Shown in pieces: positions 32,085-42,380 of a stretch of 64,000 nucleotides of DNA. Position 1 is the stretch's first letter; the number at the start of each line of letters is the position of its first letter. A program made the translations under genes and the position numbers. Source of the stretch: Tupaia tana (taxonomy: Eukaryota; Chordata; Mammalia; Scandentia; Tupaiidae); contig JAKSZU010000008.1 of the NCBI GenBank assembly GCA_026018925.1, positions 60,000,027 through 60,064,026 of the forward strand, in the 5' to 3' direction. The notes under the pieces are model-generated. The model had not been told where the DNA came from. It ran no database searches and saw nothing but the letters and a program-made list of their open reading frames with translations.

Positions 32085-32146
32085 GTCCTTGATTTTTTTG
32101 ACAATTCAATAGAATCCTGGAACTGTAAATTTTGAGACCCCTTTAG

Positions 32147-32733
32147 GCAGATCACTTAGAAGGGATTCTTGAGGGTTTAATTCACAGGCTACTTAGTTCA
32201 TGGTTCAAGGCCCACATGGACAGGCCATTGACATCTCTCAGATAGATACACCTGAGGTAACACTGGCCAAATTGAGAAAGAAGCTCGACTGAGCCTGTAC
32301 CTCACTACCCCTTCTGATCTTTGCAAGCCTTTACAAACTGTGCTCTAATTCATTCAAAATAAAAAAGGATTTTAAAACATGTGCTGGCCTAATTTTAGAT
32401 GAAAGTGAAATGTCAATTAAGAAGTCTAATTTAGCTCTAGCCACTAAATTAGCTTTTTCTACCTTGCAAAGCAGTAGACAGTATGGAGCAGACATGGAAA
32501 AAGATGACTGAACTGACATTTCAGTATGCCAGCTTTGCTGACCTGCATTTTCTTACAACAGGAAAGATACTTCAAGCTGTCAAATTATCCCTCCCTTAAG
32601 AAAAAAGGAAGTAGAGTGTCTTCTTTGTCTGTATCTTCTGTTTCTACTGTTCCTTCTTTTCAGAACTCCAAGAACTGTTCATGATGGAAGCCATAGTTAT
32701 TCAAATAACTGAATTTAGACCATATGAGGTTTT
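32147..32733. promoter_or_regulatory. unique segment, candidate conserved element E (about 32300-32700)
   Basis: Repeat-free 0.6 kb between the Charlie and the youngest SINE, with balanced composition and repeated TAATTT/AAATTAGC motifs (for example 32390-32455). No frame supported. Regulatory status is a guess from composition. Confidence 0.25.
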
Positions 32734-32749
32734 AAAATATAGAAAAAGT

Positions 32750-33030
32750 GGGACCAGCAGTTAGCGTAATGGCTATGTCACTGGACTCCCACGTAGTCGA
32801 CCGCGGTTCGAGTCCCGGACCCGGCGGCTTAAACTCACGCCGGGCGCGTGTGCGTGCGTGCCCAAGATCCCGAGAGGAGAATGGAGGAGAAGGGATTGCG
32901 GCGTGGCCATCCCCCCTGGGGGGTGATTTCCTGCTTTCTATCTCTCTGTCTCTCTCTGCCTGTCTGGCGAGCGCACGCGCCCTATAGCAAAAACCTCTCC
33001 AAAAAAAAAAAAAAAAAAAAAAAGAAAAAA
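32750..33030 (+). mobile_element. SINE-L(a), best preserved copy
   Basis: Starts GGGACCAGCAG. A box TAGCGTAATGG (32762-32772) fits TRGYNNANNNG and B box GGTTCGAGTCC (32805-32815) fits GGTTCGANNCC, so the pol III promoter looks intact. CpG-rich 'gggcgcgtgtgcgtgcgtgc' segment, C6-T-G6 palindrome at 32911-32923, pyrimidine tract, 'cgcgccctatagcaaaaacctctcc', and a poly-A of about 25 broken by one G. A perfect 16-bp TSD aaaatatagaaaaagt is at 32734-32749 and 33031-33046. No AATAAA or T-run terminator lies within it. Confidence 0.98.
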
Positions 33031-33101
33031 AAAATATAGAAAAAGTTTTATGGAACATTCATTGAACCTATTCACTTTACAGAAGAATTAATAATGTCAA
33101 A

Positions 33102-33104
<3 letters not shown>

Positions 33105-33140
<36 letters not shown>
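33105..33140. repeat. (TA)n microsatellite
   Basis: About 18 uninterrupted TA units. Confidence 0.97.
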
Positions 33141-33142
<2 letters not shown>

Positions 33143-33267
33143 TTAATACTCAGCAAGAATGGGTTGTTTTCTTATGCCTAAATATTGCTACAGCATTACT
33201 CATGGAATTGAGATTACTTTAGTTTTTCAACTCAGTTTATGTATAAAAGGATAAGATCATATATTTT

Positions 33268-33520
33268 TTTTTCTTTTAAAATAAATTTTTCCTATAGGGT
33301 GTATGTGCTTGCCAGAGAGACAGAAAGCGAGAAATCACCCCCCCAAGGGAGGGGGGAATGGCCATGCCACAATCCCTTTTTCTTCGTTCTCCTCTTAGGA
33401 TCTTGGGCACACACCCACACGCTCCTGGCATGAGTTTTAAGCTGCTGAGCCTGGGTCTTGGAAGGTGGTCAATTATGGGGGAGTCCAGCAACATAACCAT
33501 TATGCCATCTGCTGGTCCCC
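33268..33520 (-). mobile_element. SINE-L(a) copy
   Basis: 'ttttcctatagggtgtatgt', 'gagaaatcacccccccaagg', 'ttgggcacacacccacacgc', end 'ccatctgctggtcccc'. Around the palindrome it carries extra Gs ('gggaggggggaatggcc'). Confidence 0.94.
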
Positions 33521-33747
33521 ATATTTTAACTATTTTTATTTTTATTCCAGGCACCTAGCAGAGTTTAAAAGTTCAATCAGTATTTCATCAATAGAACACA
33601 TTAATTGATTGCCTAACAGTATGAAAGGCCAAGTTATTTAAATATGTCTTGTTTTTATACCCGTTATTCAACCATATTTGGAATGTTTTGCTTTTACAGG
33701 ATAGACTAAAAAGAACAATAAACTGGTTATATAAATACATACTTTAG

Positions 33748-33911
33748 GGGCCAGCAGGTGGCATGGTGGTTAAGGTGCTGGATTCCCACATGGCTGACCA
33801 CGGTTCTAGTACTGAACGTAGTGGCTTACTTTCTCTCTCTCCCTCTCTCTCTCTCTGGCCAAATTTAAGAATAATAAACAAATAGAGTTAAATAAATAAT
33901 TATTTTAAAAA
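33748..33911 (+). mobile_element. SINE-S copy
   Basis: GGGGCCAGCAGGTGGCATGG head, CT tract, 'ggccaaatttaagaataata', 'aaataaataattattttaaaa'. TSD about ataaatacatacttt / aaaaatacatacata. Confidence 0.94.
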
Positions 33912-34325
33912 GGAAAAATACATACATATATACTTTATTCTTATAATTTTTGTGCCATAAATGAATGTTATATCCTATTTCTGAGAAATCATTTGAGAGA
34001 TTTAGTGAAAATAGGGTCATGAAAATCACAGTGGCCTCCCATGGATATAGACAATCATCAGTACATATGTAACTAATATCTTATCAGTTATTCCAGTTCT
34101 GTTCCTTCTACATTTCTCAAAACGTTAATTCTCATAACTGACTACTCAGAACATTTTGATTTTGCCTCATGTGCTGGGGTCCTGCATTTAGACGAAAACA
34201 ACTTAATGCCTAGTCTGAAGCAAAAGCCTAAAAAAGTACATATAAAAATAATGGTGCTAAACTACAAGAGGGCATTCATTTTTTTTCATCTTATTTTGTC
34301 TTTCTATTTTAAAGAGAAAGAACGT

Positions 34326-34368
<43 letters not shown>

Positions 34369-35154
34369 AGAGATTACTTTGTAAAAATCTAGTTGAGTCC
34401 ATCATTGTATTTATATTTAGATCCATCAGCTTAGGATCAAGCTTTTCGATAAATGTGACGGGGTCAGTAACCATAATCCTCTTATGCTCCTTCAGGCAAT
34501 ATTTACAAATATGATTCTCCTTTCAATTGAAGGGTATGGGACTGTAGCTCTAGAAGCAAAAGTGTTGGAAACACACCCAGCCACAGCTCAGTCATGTCTG
34601 ATAGCTCTATCCGCATCTTCTTGCCATTCTCATCCAACTAACCAGCCACTTCTTAAATTACTGGGAAAAAATAGTGGGAATCAACTATACATTAAGTTGC
34701 TTTCCATAAATTGCTTTATTTTTCACCATGAACTTTGAGGGTGCTCTAGCCTGTTTCACAGATAAAGTCCTTAATAATAATAGTTAGCAATGCCAGTATA
34801 TTTGTACTGAATGCAAGAGCTGAAATTGAGCTGAATTTTATTCTTTATATCCTTTTGAGATATGCCATTTCTTCAATACCTTTTCAAATGTTATTTTATA
34901 TGCGATGTAAACGAAAGGATGCATTCAGATTATTAAGCAAACCAGCAGCGATCATTAACGCAACACGTAGATTAAGAGCTAGAACCGTACAGGGACTTTC
35001 AATTTTTGTGCATCTTCCTCTTAGTCACACTCACATTTCAGTAAACTCTACAACCCCCACAACTTTGGTCATATATCTTTTTATAAATTACCCTCTCACA
35101 TCTTTTAAAATAACTTTATCACATGTGTATGTATTTTCTTCTTTTGTTTTTCTT
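33912..35154. other. unique AT-rich sequence
   Basis: No repeats recognised except a GT microsatellite. Frames at 34484-34738 and 34855-35196 (113 codons) have no recognisable domain and end in T-rich repeat sequence. Confidence 0.5.
34328..34364. repeat. (GT)n microsatellite
   Basis: About 18 uninterrupted GT units. Confidence 0.97.
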
Positions 35155-35159
35155 TTTAT

Positions 35160-35378
35160 TATTTTTAATTTAATTTTATTTTTGCCACAGGGCTGATGTA
35201 CTCACTAGAAAAAGAGACAGAGAGAGAGGGGAGTAGAGAAAGCACCCCCAATGGAGTGAGGTCATGCCCCAATCCCTTCTTGATTTCTCCATACCATCAG
35301 GATTTGGGACATGCACACACATGCACCTGGCATGTATTTCAAGCCACCAGGACAAGATTGAAACTATGGTCAGTCATG
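35160..35378 (-). mobile_element. SINE-L(b) copy, 5' end truncated
   Basis: 'tttttgccacagggctgatg', 'agagaaagcacccccaatgg' (b-type), 'gggacatgcacacacatgcacctgg'; the head complement stops before the usual 'ctgctggcc'. Confidence 0.82.
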
Positions 35379-35429
35379 CAAAATCTTACTTGATTTGATT
35401 TTATACATTAATAGTGTATTTTTAAGTTT

Positions 35430-35690
35430 TTAATTATTTTTTCTTCTTAGCTCTGTCAGAGGGCGCATGTGCTTTCCAGAGAGAAACAGAGAAAAGGAAA
35501 GAGAAAAATCACTTACCACTGGAGAATGGTCATATCACAATCCCTTCCCCTTCCTTTTGGGGTTGTGCGCACGCACACACATACACACACACCCGGCATG
35601 TTTGTTAAGCTGCAGAGTCCAGGACTCAAAGCGCATAGTTGGCCATGTGCATCCAGCTCCCTTAACCACCAGGTCGCAGGCTCACCCAAT
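35430..35690 (-). mobile_element. SINE-L(b)-like copy
   Basis: 'gtcagagggcgcatgtgctttcc', 'cacttaccactggagaatgg', 'tgtgcgcacgcacacacata', head complement 'gccatgtgcatccagctccc'. Confidence 0.85.
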
Positions 35691-35730
35691 GGCATATTTT
35701 AACATACTATTTTGTATTATACCTTTTCAG

Positions 35731-35902
35731 TTTTTTTTTTCTTTCTTTATTTCTTTCTTTTAAATTATGTATTCATTCATTTTAATTTGACCAGAGAGAG
35801 AGAAGGAAAGTGAGATAGCAAGCCACCAGGCCCAGGACTCAAACCATGGTTGGCCATGTGGGAGTGTCTAGCGCTTTAACCTCCATGCCACCTGCTGGTT
35901 CC
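35731..35902 (-). mobile_element. SINE-S copy
   Basis: T-rich tail, 'cattttaatttgaccagagag', 'agcaagccaccaggcccagg', head complement ending 'cacctgctggttccc'. Weak TSD tataccttttcag / ttacaccttttcaa. Confidence 0.92.
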
Positions 35903-36012
35903 CGCGTGTTACACCTTTTCAAATTGTTTTAGCTGTTTTCTTCTGCTAGATGAAAGAATAATTTTCTTTAGTTCCAAAATAATAAAAAATATAAAACAAG
36001 AAACCACTTGGG

Positions 36013-36045
<33 letters not shown>

Positions 36046-36272
36046 TGCACTCTCCAGAGAGAGAGAGAGAGAGAGAGAGAGGAAGTGAGGAGCACTCCCC
36101 CAACCCCAGAAAACGTGGTCACATCACTGTCTCTTCTCCATTCTCCTTTTGACATTTTGGTACATGTGCACACACACCCAGTCTGATTTTCAAGTTACCA
36201 GGGATGGAATTCGAACCAAAGATGGCCATGTAGGATTCGGCTCCCCTGACACAGAGGGCCTAACTACTGTGG
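36013..36272 (-). mobile_element. SINE-L(b)-like copy with expanded tail
   Basis: (GT)n at 36013-36047 and (GA)n at 36055-36081 take the place of the usual 3' block. Then 'aggagcactcccccaacccc', 'gaattcgaaccaaagatggc' and 'taggattcggctcccctg'. Confidence 0.8.
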
Positions 36273-36429
36273 GACAAGATCAGCCTTATGAATGGGATTT
36301 AAATATTCTTTTCCAAATAACACATGGAGACTAGCAGCTAAGTATTTTAAGGCTTGTTTTCATGTTATATAGTGTTGATAATTTAGAGTTTTGTAAAGCT
36401 AACCAACTGTAGAAAAAAGTTTTTCTATC

Positions 36430-36672
36430 ATTTTAGCATTTTTAAAAGTTCATTTATTCTTCTATGAGTAAGAGAGGCACATACAACCAACCCAAAGAGT
36501 TAGAGGCCGCACTCCTAACAGGGTCTTGAAGTCAGCCTCCAAGCAAGGACCATGGGCATCTTGCATGCCTGGTTTACTCAGGGGGTTCTACAAGACAGGA
36601 ACACAGAGCCTTCCCGTGTGGGTCAATCTCAAGGAGTGTTGTATTTTACCACTGCACCACTGAATGGACCCA
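36430..36672 (-). mobile_element. SINE-C copy
   Basis: 'gttcatttattcttctatga', 'taacagggtcttgaagtcag', 'gtgggtcaatctcaaggagtg', 'ttaccactgcaccactgaatgg'. Same order as 10088 and 31878. Confidence 0.75.
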
Positions 36673-37079
36673 TAGTTTTTATAATTTTATTACTCAGTAC
36701 ACTCAACTTTCATTTATTGAAGTTGGACATCAGAGGAAAAAGGATTACTAGCTTTTAACTCCTTTGATAATTACAAACCTTCACTGTATATGTGTATAGA
36801 TTCTTATGTTTATTTTTCCACCAACGTTTATTATTCACTTCTCTGTATAAGATGTTTTTCCATTTATTGTATACCTGATGCAACTTTTTATCACCAAGAC
36901 AGAGTAGATTATGGTGAGCACTGTTAGGTAGTTTCATAAAGATCTCTTTCCTCCCCGAAAGCTCTTCTACTAACATTTTTTAGAGCATAACTTTCCAACT
37001 TCTTGGATGTCATTCTCCAAGAATTAGTTTATTTAGGGCAAGAGATGGCATTTTCTTAACTGAAAGTCACTTCTTTCTC
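36673..37079. other. unique AT-rich sequence
   Basis: Nothing recognised. Confidence 0.5.
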
Positions 37080-37805
37080 AGGCTCATTCCATTCCTGTTA
37101 ATAAAATGTGTGACAACTGTTGTGTCAGGGAATTAATGATAGTAAGTAAAGAATGGGAAACCTAGCTGGATGAATTATGCCTGTACTTCAGTTCTTTCCA
37201 AAGAGGAAAATTGAAAGATCCCATAGCATCACACTTATTATGATATTAAAACTATGGGAATTTGATCAGATAAAATAAATGTTAAATGAAATCCTCTGTC
37301 TAAACACTCATGTCAAGAAAGGCAATTTTTGTTATGCAGTGGTGTAGCATTTTGTTTTTTTCTGCAATAAAGCCATCAGATCAATAAAAAATTATGTAGC
37401 AGATTATTATTACACTGTGCTCACCATAGCTCTAATCGTAAATAATACAGCAGTTATCCTGGTTATATTAATTATAATTAGAATGCAGATAATGCAGACG
37501 GTCTTTTATTACTAGAGCCAAATCAATTTTCCAGTGTTATTCAATGCAAGGTCACACAAAGTTGTGGGAGCTTTCAGACTTCTTATGAAATGGCTTTGCC
37601 TGTCTGTGTGAGAGAGGGTTTGGCTCAGCTGTGCAAGACACATTGACTGGGAAGAGCATTGAAATAATTACAGCCATGAACCCTTGCCTATGATGGCGGA
37701 ATTTCATTTTATAAAGTAAGCATAGCCGTAATCCAGCCTCCTTTATGGTAGGGAGCCTCATAAATCTTTCAGAGGAGACCAAGTCTTGTGTTTAGTGGGA
37801 AAGAG
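37080..37805. promoter_or_regulatory. candidate conserved noncoding segment D
   Basis: Repeat-free sequence in a 2.4-kb SINE-free interval. A double homeodomain-type core TAATTATAATTA lies at 37469-37480 and AATTAATGAT near 37131. 'caaggtcacacaaagttgtg' near 37547 contains AAGGTCA, a nuclear-receptor half site. No frame is coding. Regulatory role inferred only. Confidence 0.4.
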
Positions 37806-39111
37806 GAAATCAAAATGGATTTGTTTGCATGTTCATTTCTCCTCATTGCCTTTTCGTTCTGTACCTTGGCATCATATTTTTTAAAGGCATTCCATATGTA
37901 ATCATCTTGTAATGATGGAGGGGAAACCACAGAACGGCACACTAATAGAAATATATTAGGCGTTCAGTGTTGGTGGATAGGACAGAGGCTGTTTCTATTG
38001 ACTGTCATATTAAGACTTTTGTGCAACTGTGGGTTGGTTTGTCACGAAGAGGACTTGAAACGAGAAGAAAGCAAAAGAATGAGTTGGAGGTTACGTTTAG
38101 AAGAAATCCCTTAATATATGATTTTTACCATGGTCAAGGGGAAATAAAAGATGTATGCCTCAAAGCTTATGGAGCCAGAGACTGATTCAGAATAAACCCA
38201 TACATGCAGGCCACAGAAAGGGGTAGAATGGTAAATCTGGTACCTCTGGTTGAGCAAATCTCTAATGGCGATAGATGAAAACTGATACTTCCCACTTGAA
38301 AATACTCCCTCAGGTTGGTGGCACCAAGCTGCCTCAAGGTTACAGACTCGAGTGAGATCAGTAAGGAACATGGAATGAAGTGGACTGGAAAGGAAGTAAT
38401 AGAACTGGTAGAGAATATGTTGACATATAAATTGGAAAATGCGTGCCTGGCAAAAAGATATCAGCGTTCAAAAAATGTTCAATCACTGCTCTACTAGACC
38501 TTTGGGATCAGTGTGGCCCACTTGCCATCAATATTTGACTTGTAGCTACAAAGAAATGTTTGTTCTGCTGGTACTTCGGAAACTTGTGACCTATGCCATT
38601 GAGAAGATTTCTTCCTAGAACTTGATAAAATCACTAGTATTAAGGAGCAATACCACAGAACGTAGGAAATGGGAACGTTACTCTAATGACCGTAGTCAAG
38701 AGGCTATAACCAAAGAAGACCCGGTTGAGACCCAGAAATCAACTCCTGAGCAAAGAATAGACATAGGGGATAAAATCCAGTTTTAATACTCTGAATATCT
38801 GCTTTTGAAGTCCTGGACTAAAGAAAATATAGACCTCAGCAAAGTGGTTTCTTAAGGACTAAAGTGAAAAGTTGAACAATGATCTCTGTTTCAATCCTTG
38901 GGGGAGAGCAGGTCTTCAGTTGTTTGTGATTAAAAGTGAGGTATAAATAAATAAAGATACAGGTTTCAGAGGTAGAGATTGGCAAAAGGTAGAAAGCTCT
39001 AAATATCAGGTTATTAGACAACACAGTGCTAGAAATACAGAGTAATAGAAACTCTCTGACCCATGTTTTTAAGCTTATTAACAGCATACTCTCTTAAACA
39101 CTTTACACATT
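37806..39111. other. unique sequence, no repeat recognised
   Basis: Purine-rich on the plus strand around 38040-38900. Frames 37967-38185 and 38315-38497 are short and without domains. It could be an unrecognised old repeat or pseudogene; nothing firm. Confidence 0.4.
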
Positions 39112-39354
39112 TTTTCCCCTTTTTAAAAATTGTTAGAGGTTGCAAGCACTCACCACAGAAGTGGGAGAGGAAGTATGACCAATGGAGTATGGTCATGTGG
39201 TAATCTTTTCTCCTCCATTTCTCCATCTTGTGGGAATTGGGGGCACAAATGCACATTTTTCCTCATGTTTTTTAAGCCAGTGGGTCAGGATTCCAACCAG
39301 TTGAGCACGTAGGACCTGGCTTCCCTTTACTACCAGGTTATAGGGCCAGTCCTA
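39112..39354 (-). mobile_element. SINE-L(b)-like copy, diverged
   Basis: 'gaggttgcaagcactcaccac', 'ggagtatggtcatgtggtaatc', 'gggcacaaatgcacattttt', head complement 'gtaggacctggcttccct' and 'gggccagtcc'. Confidence 0.78.
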
Positions 39355-39389
39355 CATGTGCTTTATAATTGTGTTTTTATTCATGATGA

Positions 39390-39505
39390 TCTTGGGGGGT
39401 CCAGTCACTATTTTTACTAGCATATTGTAGATGTGAAAATGGGCTTTCCAAACTCACACAGTAAACAAAAGAAAGAGCTAGAATTCAACAGGTGACCTGA
39501 TCAAT
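39390..39505 (-). mobile_element. MIR fragment
   Basis: 'gtgaaaatgggctttccaaactcacacagtaaac' and 'gagctagaattcaacaggtgac' match the inverted MIR core-to-head region. Confidence 0.6.
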
Positions 39506-39506
39506 C

Positions 39507-39510
<4 letters not shown>

Positions 39511-39557
<47 letters not shown>

Positions 39558-39606
39558 TATATATATATATACGTATTGTATGTATATATACACACACACA
39601 CACACA
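39511..39606. repeat. (TA)n followed by (CA)n
   Basis: TA repeat to about 39572 with two interruptions, then TATATACACACAC up to 39606. It abuts the tail of the next SINE. Confidence 0.96.
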
Positions 39607-39651
39607 TTTTGTTTTGGAAAGGTTTTTGCCTTAGGGAGTGTGTGCTCACAG

Positions 39652-39684
<33 letters not shown>

Positions 39685-39872
39685 TGAAAGAGAAAGCACG
39701 AAATCACCCTCTGTGGGGCTGGCCACACTGCAATCCCTTCTCCTCCCAGGATATTGAGCATGCATATACATCTGCCTGGTGTGATTTTAAAGCCACCCAG
39801 TTTGGGACTTGAACAGGGGTCAGCCATGTGGGGGTCCAGCCGCATAACCATTATGCCATCTGCTGGCTCTGA
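39607..39872 (-). mobile_element. SINE-L(a) copy
   Basis: 'gtttttgccttagggagtgt', GA block, 'aaatcaccctctgtggggct', 'gggacttgaacaggggtcagcc', end 'catctgctggct'. Confidence 0.92.
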
Positions 39873-40892
39873 CATCTCAGTTCTTCACCATGAAACAAGA
39901 CTACCTCCAGGCTATCAGTACTTATAGAAATCTGTATTATAGGACAGAAACCCTTGAATCTTTTTAGACCTCTCAGTAAATGGTGTATTTTCTCAGAATC
40001 TAGATCTGGTAAGTGAGGGACTTGCTTGCTTTTCAGTGGACAGCAGACACATACAATCTTGTGTCTGCACAAGCATCCCTAACCAATTTCACCACAAATT
40101 GGAATCACAGTTTTTCTACTGAACATATTTATATATTTTAGTGCCAGAAAGCTTTATGAAATGCATTTGTACCATCTATAGACTTTGGTAACTTGATGTA
40201 AAAAATCCAATAGTGTAGATAATTCAAGACGGTAAAATAAACTCTCTGCTTCATGCTATGAACAACCTCGATCGTAGTACTGACATTTGCATTATCTTCA
40301 CAAATGTCAATAAAACTTTTCCACCTTCTTTTGAAACTTCAGTTTTATTTAAACACATGGAAAGAGAATTTTGAGATCTCAGTGTTTTTGACCTGAAACA
40401 TCATATGTAGTATTGGACTGCTTAGCAGAAGCATTCTTTTCCTCTCTTTTGTTGAAACAGTGAGTTGTAAAAATAGACGAGGGTATGTTATTATGTGTAA
40501 GAAAAAATATGTTCAAGTATATAAGAGAAATATTTGAAAATACCCAAATATCTCACAGGACAAGAACTATTGAAAGATGGAGTCAAGAGAATAAATTTAA
40601 TAAATTAGAAGTAGCTAGTTGAAGCTTCATTGTCGAGGAAAAAAATCTTTTATTTCACAATTACTTTCTGAAAAAATAGTTAATAGTTGAAGTATAGACT
40701 ACTTGGGGTTAATTGGCTTTTGCAAATGAATTTTCAAACTAGTCGAAGTTTCTAGAAAATGCACAAAAATGATTTTAACATATTCAAGATTAATTAATAT
40801 AGACTCCTTTCTAATTGCTGAAGCTTTATTTTAAAAGTTTAAAAGGAATCAAAATTCATTGTGCTTTAAATACAGAAAAATATTAAAGATGT
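39873..40892. other. unique AT-rich sequence
   Basis: 1 kb without recognised repeat, RNA or coding signal. Confidence 0.5.
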
Positions 40893-41140
40893 ATCTTTTT
40901 TTTTAATTCATGAGAGATTGGATGCATGTGCATGTGAGAGAGAGAAAGAGGCCCCCTTGACAAAGGCTTACCCTGATAAGATCCCTCTCCTGCTGCACTT
41001 CAGCTGATCAGGATCTTGGGCATGCATGCAGCAAGCATGATTTCAGGTTAACTATGAAATATGGACCTGTGATCAGCCATGTGGCTTCCAGCACTATAAT
41101 TCAGTATGCTATTATTGCACCACCAGGGTGGGCTTGTACC
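40893..41140 (-). mobile_element. SINE-D copy
   Basis: T-rich tail, 'aattcatgagagattggatg', 'gatcaggatcttgggcatgc', 'gatcagccatgtggcttccag', 'tattgcaccaccagggtggg'. Shares the head plan 'tgtggcttccagcactataa' with the copy at 44060. Confidence 0.7.
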
Positions 41141-41447
41141 ATTTTCATAGCCATAGTATTTTAGATATTTCACATTAATTCTGTGTAATTTTCCCTTTCT
41201 CCTCCAGAATAAAAACACAAGTCTAGTACAGTCCTATAACATCTTAATTATTTTCTGACATGATACCTTTTCATATTTTTGCTTAAAATATATTTTCTTT
41301 TGTACTATGAAATTGTGTCTTTGTTTTGGACAAAAAGTAATGGTAGTTAATTCTTTTTTCTTTTTCTTTTCTTTATGAGAGATAAAGAGGAAGAAAAATG
41401 AGGAAAGAAACGAAGATGAGTATTATTGTTATTTTATTTTATTTATT
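41141..41447. other. unique AT-rich sequence
   Basis: Nothing recognised; ends in a TTTA-rich stretch at the tail of the next SINE. Confidence 0.5.
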
Positions 41448-41702
41448 TATTTATTGAGAGGTTTTTGCTATAGGGTGCATGCACTCACCAGAAAGACAGA
41501 GAGAGAGAGATAGAAAGTGAGGAATCATACCCCAGGGGGGATGGCCATGCCACAATCCCTTCTCCTCCATTCTCTTCTTGGGATCTTGGGCATGCACGCA
41601 CACGCGCCCGGCATGAGTTTAAGCCACCAGGTCCAGGACTTGAACCATGGTCGACTACATGGGAGTTCAGTGACATAGCCATTACACTAACTGCTAGTCC
41701 CA
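41448..41702 (-). mobile_element. SINE-L(a) copy, first of a tandem pair
   Basis: 'gaggtttttgctatagggtgc', GA block, CCAGGGGGGATGG palindrome half, 'cacgcgcccggcatgag', end 'actgctagtccc'. The next SINE-L in the same orientation starts about 10 bp later. Confidence 0.95.
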
Positions 41703-41709
41703 TATTTTA

Positions 41710-41962
41710 TTTTTTTTAAGGGAGAGACTTTTGCTATAGGGCACATGCACTTGCTGGAGAGACAGACAGGAAGAAAATGAGAAATCACCCCCCAGGGGTG
41801 ATGCCACACCACAGTTCCTTCTCCTCCATTCTCCTCTCAGGATATTGGGCATGCACGCACACGTACCTGGCATGATTTTCAAGCTGCCAAGTCCAGGACT
41901 TGAACTGTGGTAGTCTATGTGAGAATCCGGCACTTTAACCACTATGCTATTTACTGGCTCCA
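41710..41962 (-). mobile_element. SINE-L(a) copy, second of a tandem pair
   Basis: 'agacttttgctatagggcac', 'tgagaaatcaccccccaggg', 'gcatgcacgcacacgtacctgg', head complement ending 'ttactggctcc'. Older than its neighbour (fewer CpGs). Confidence 0.94.
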
Positions 41963-41964
41963 AA

Positions 41965-42145
41965 TACAGGTATTTCCGACAAAGTCTTACTATGTGAGGA
42001 TCTTCCTGCTCCAGCCTCAACTTTAACTCCAACTATAGGTCATGCACAGCTATAACCAGTGTGTTCAGGTTGGCCCCAGAGCTGAGCCCAGGCATCCCAT
42101 GTGGCTTAAAACCTCCCAAGGAGTGTCAACTGTGACTGGGCCTGA
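41965..42145 (-). mobile_element. composite tRNA/7SL SINE, second copy
   Basis: Minus strand: tRNA-like part with 'gggatgcctgggctcagctctggggccaacctg', then a 7SL-like arm 'tagctgtgcatgacctatag', 'gaggctggagcaggaagatc', 'cacatagtaagactttgtc'. The junction matches that of the copy at 9172-9447 ('catgggagctctgggttcag', 'cagtctaacct'). Confidence 0.65.
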
Positions 42146-42149
42146 TGGC

Positions 42150-42380
42150 TAATTCTGAAGTAGTGCTTACTGTAGGTAAGGTGCTTTGCTAAGTGCTTTA
42201 CAGATGAGTAGAAGTAAATGCATACGAGGTGACTACTATCACCTACAGATGGAGAAATGGAGATACAGAGAGGTCTAATCAATTACCCCAGGTCCCGCAG
42301 TAAAGAGGTGGTAGAATGAGGCTTTGAAATCAAGCACACCACCTCCAGAGTTCACACTCTAAATTCCAGAACTGTTCTGC
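42150..42380 (-). mobile_element. MIR element
   Basis: 'taaggtgctttgctaagtgc', 'tacagatggagaaatggaga', 'tacagagaggtctaatcaattaccccaggtcccgcagtaaagaggtggtagaatgaggctttgaaatc' follow an inverted MIR. Confidence 0.9.

Larger units (their letters stand above)
30040..32146 (+). mobile_element. Charlie-type hAT DNA transposon, internally deleted, with three SINE insertions
   Basis: From about 30040 ('ccattttgaaagtatggtct', 'tcaaaattattttcataatatt') through the transposase relic to a 3' end near 32146 ('tgtaaattttgagaccccttt', a worn terminal repeat). After removing SINEs at 31001-31250, 31620-31780 and 31878-32084 the remaining blocks keep the order of a Charlie/ZBED-like hAT element. The 5' coding part is missing, so it is a deletion derivative or heavily eroded copy. 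Confidence 0.8.

Noticed and set aside
32762-32815. Functional tRNA gene
   Set aside because: A and B boxes are present but the sequence cannot fold into a full tRNA acceptor stem. It is the head of a SINE with TSD and poly-A.
32820-32990. CpG island or promoter
   Set aside because: High CpG comes from a young SINE-L copy. The same pattern appears at 7334, 14771, 18701, 22112, 31001, 48386 and 55877.
32732-33058. 108-codon antisense frame and similar frames in other SINE copies
   Set aside because: They are translations of SINE-L, recurring at each young copy, and do not encode a protein.
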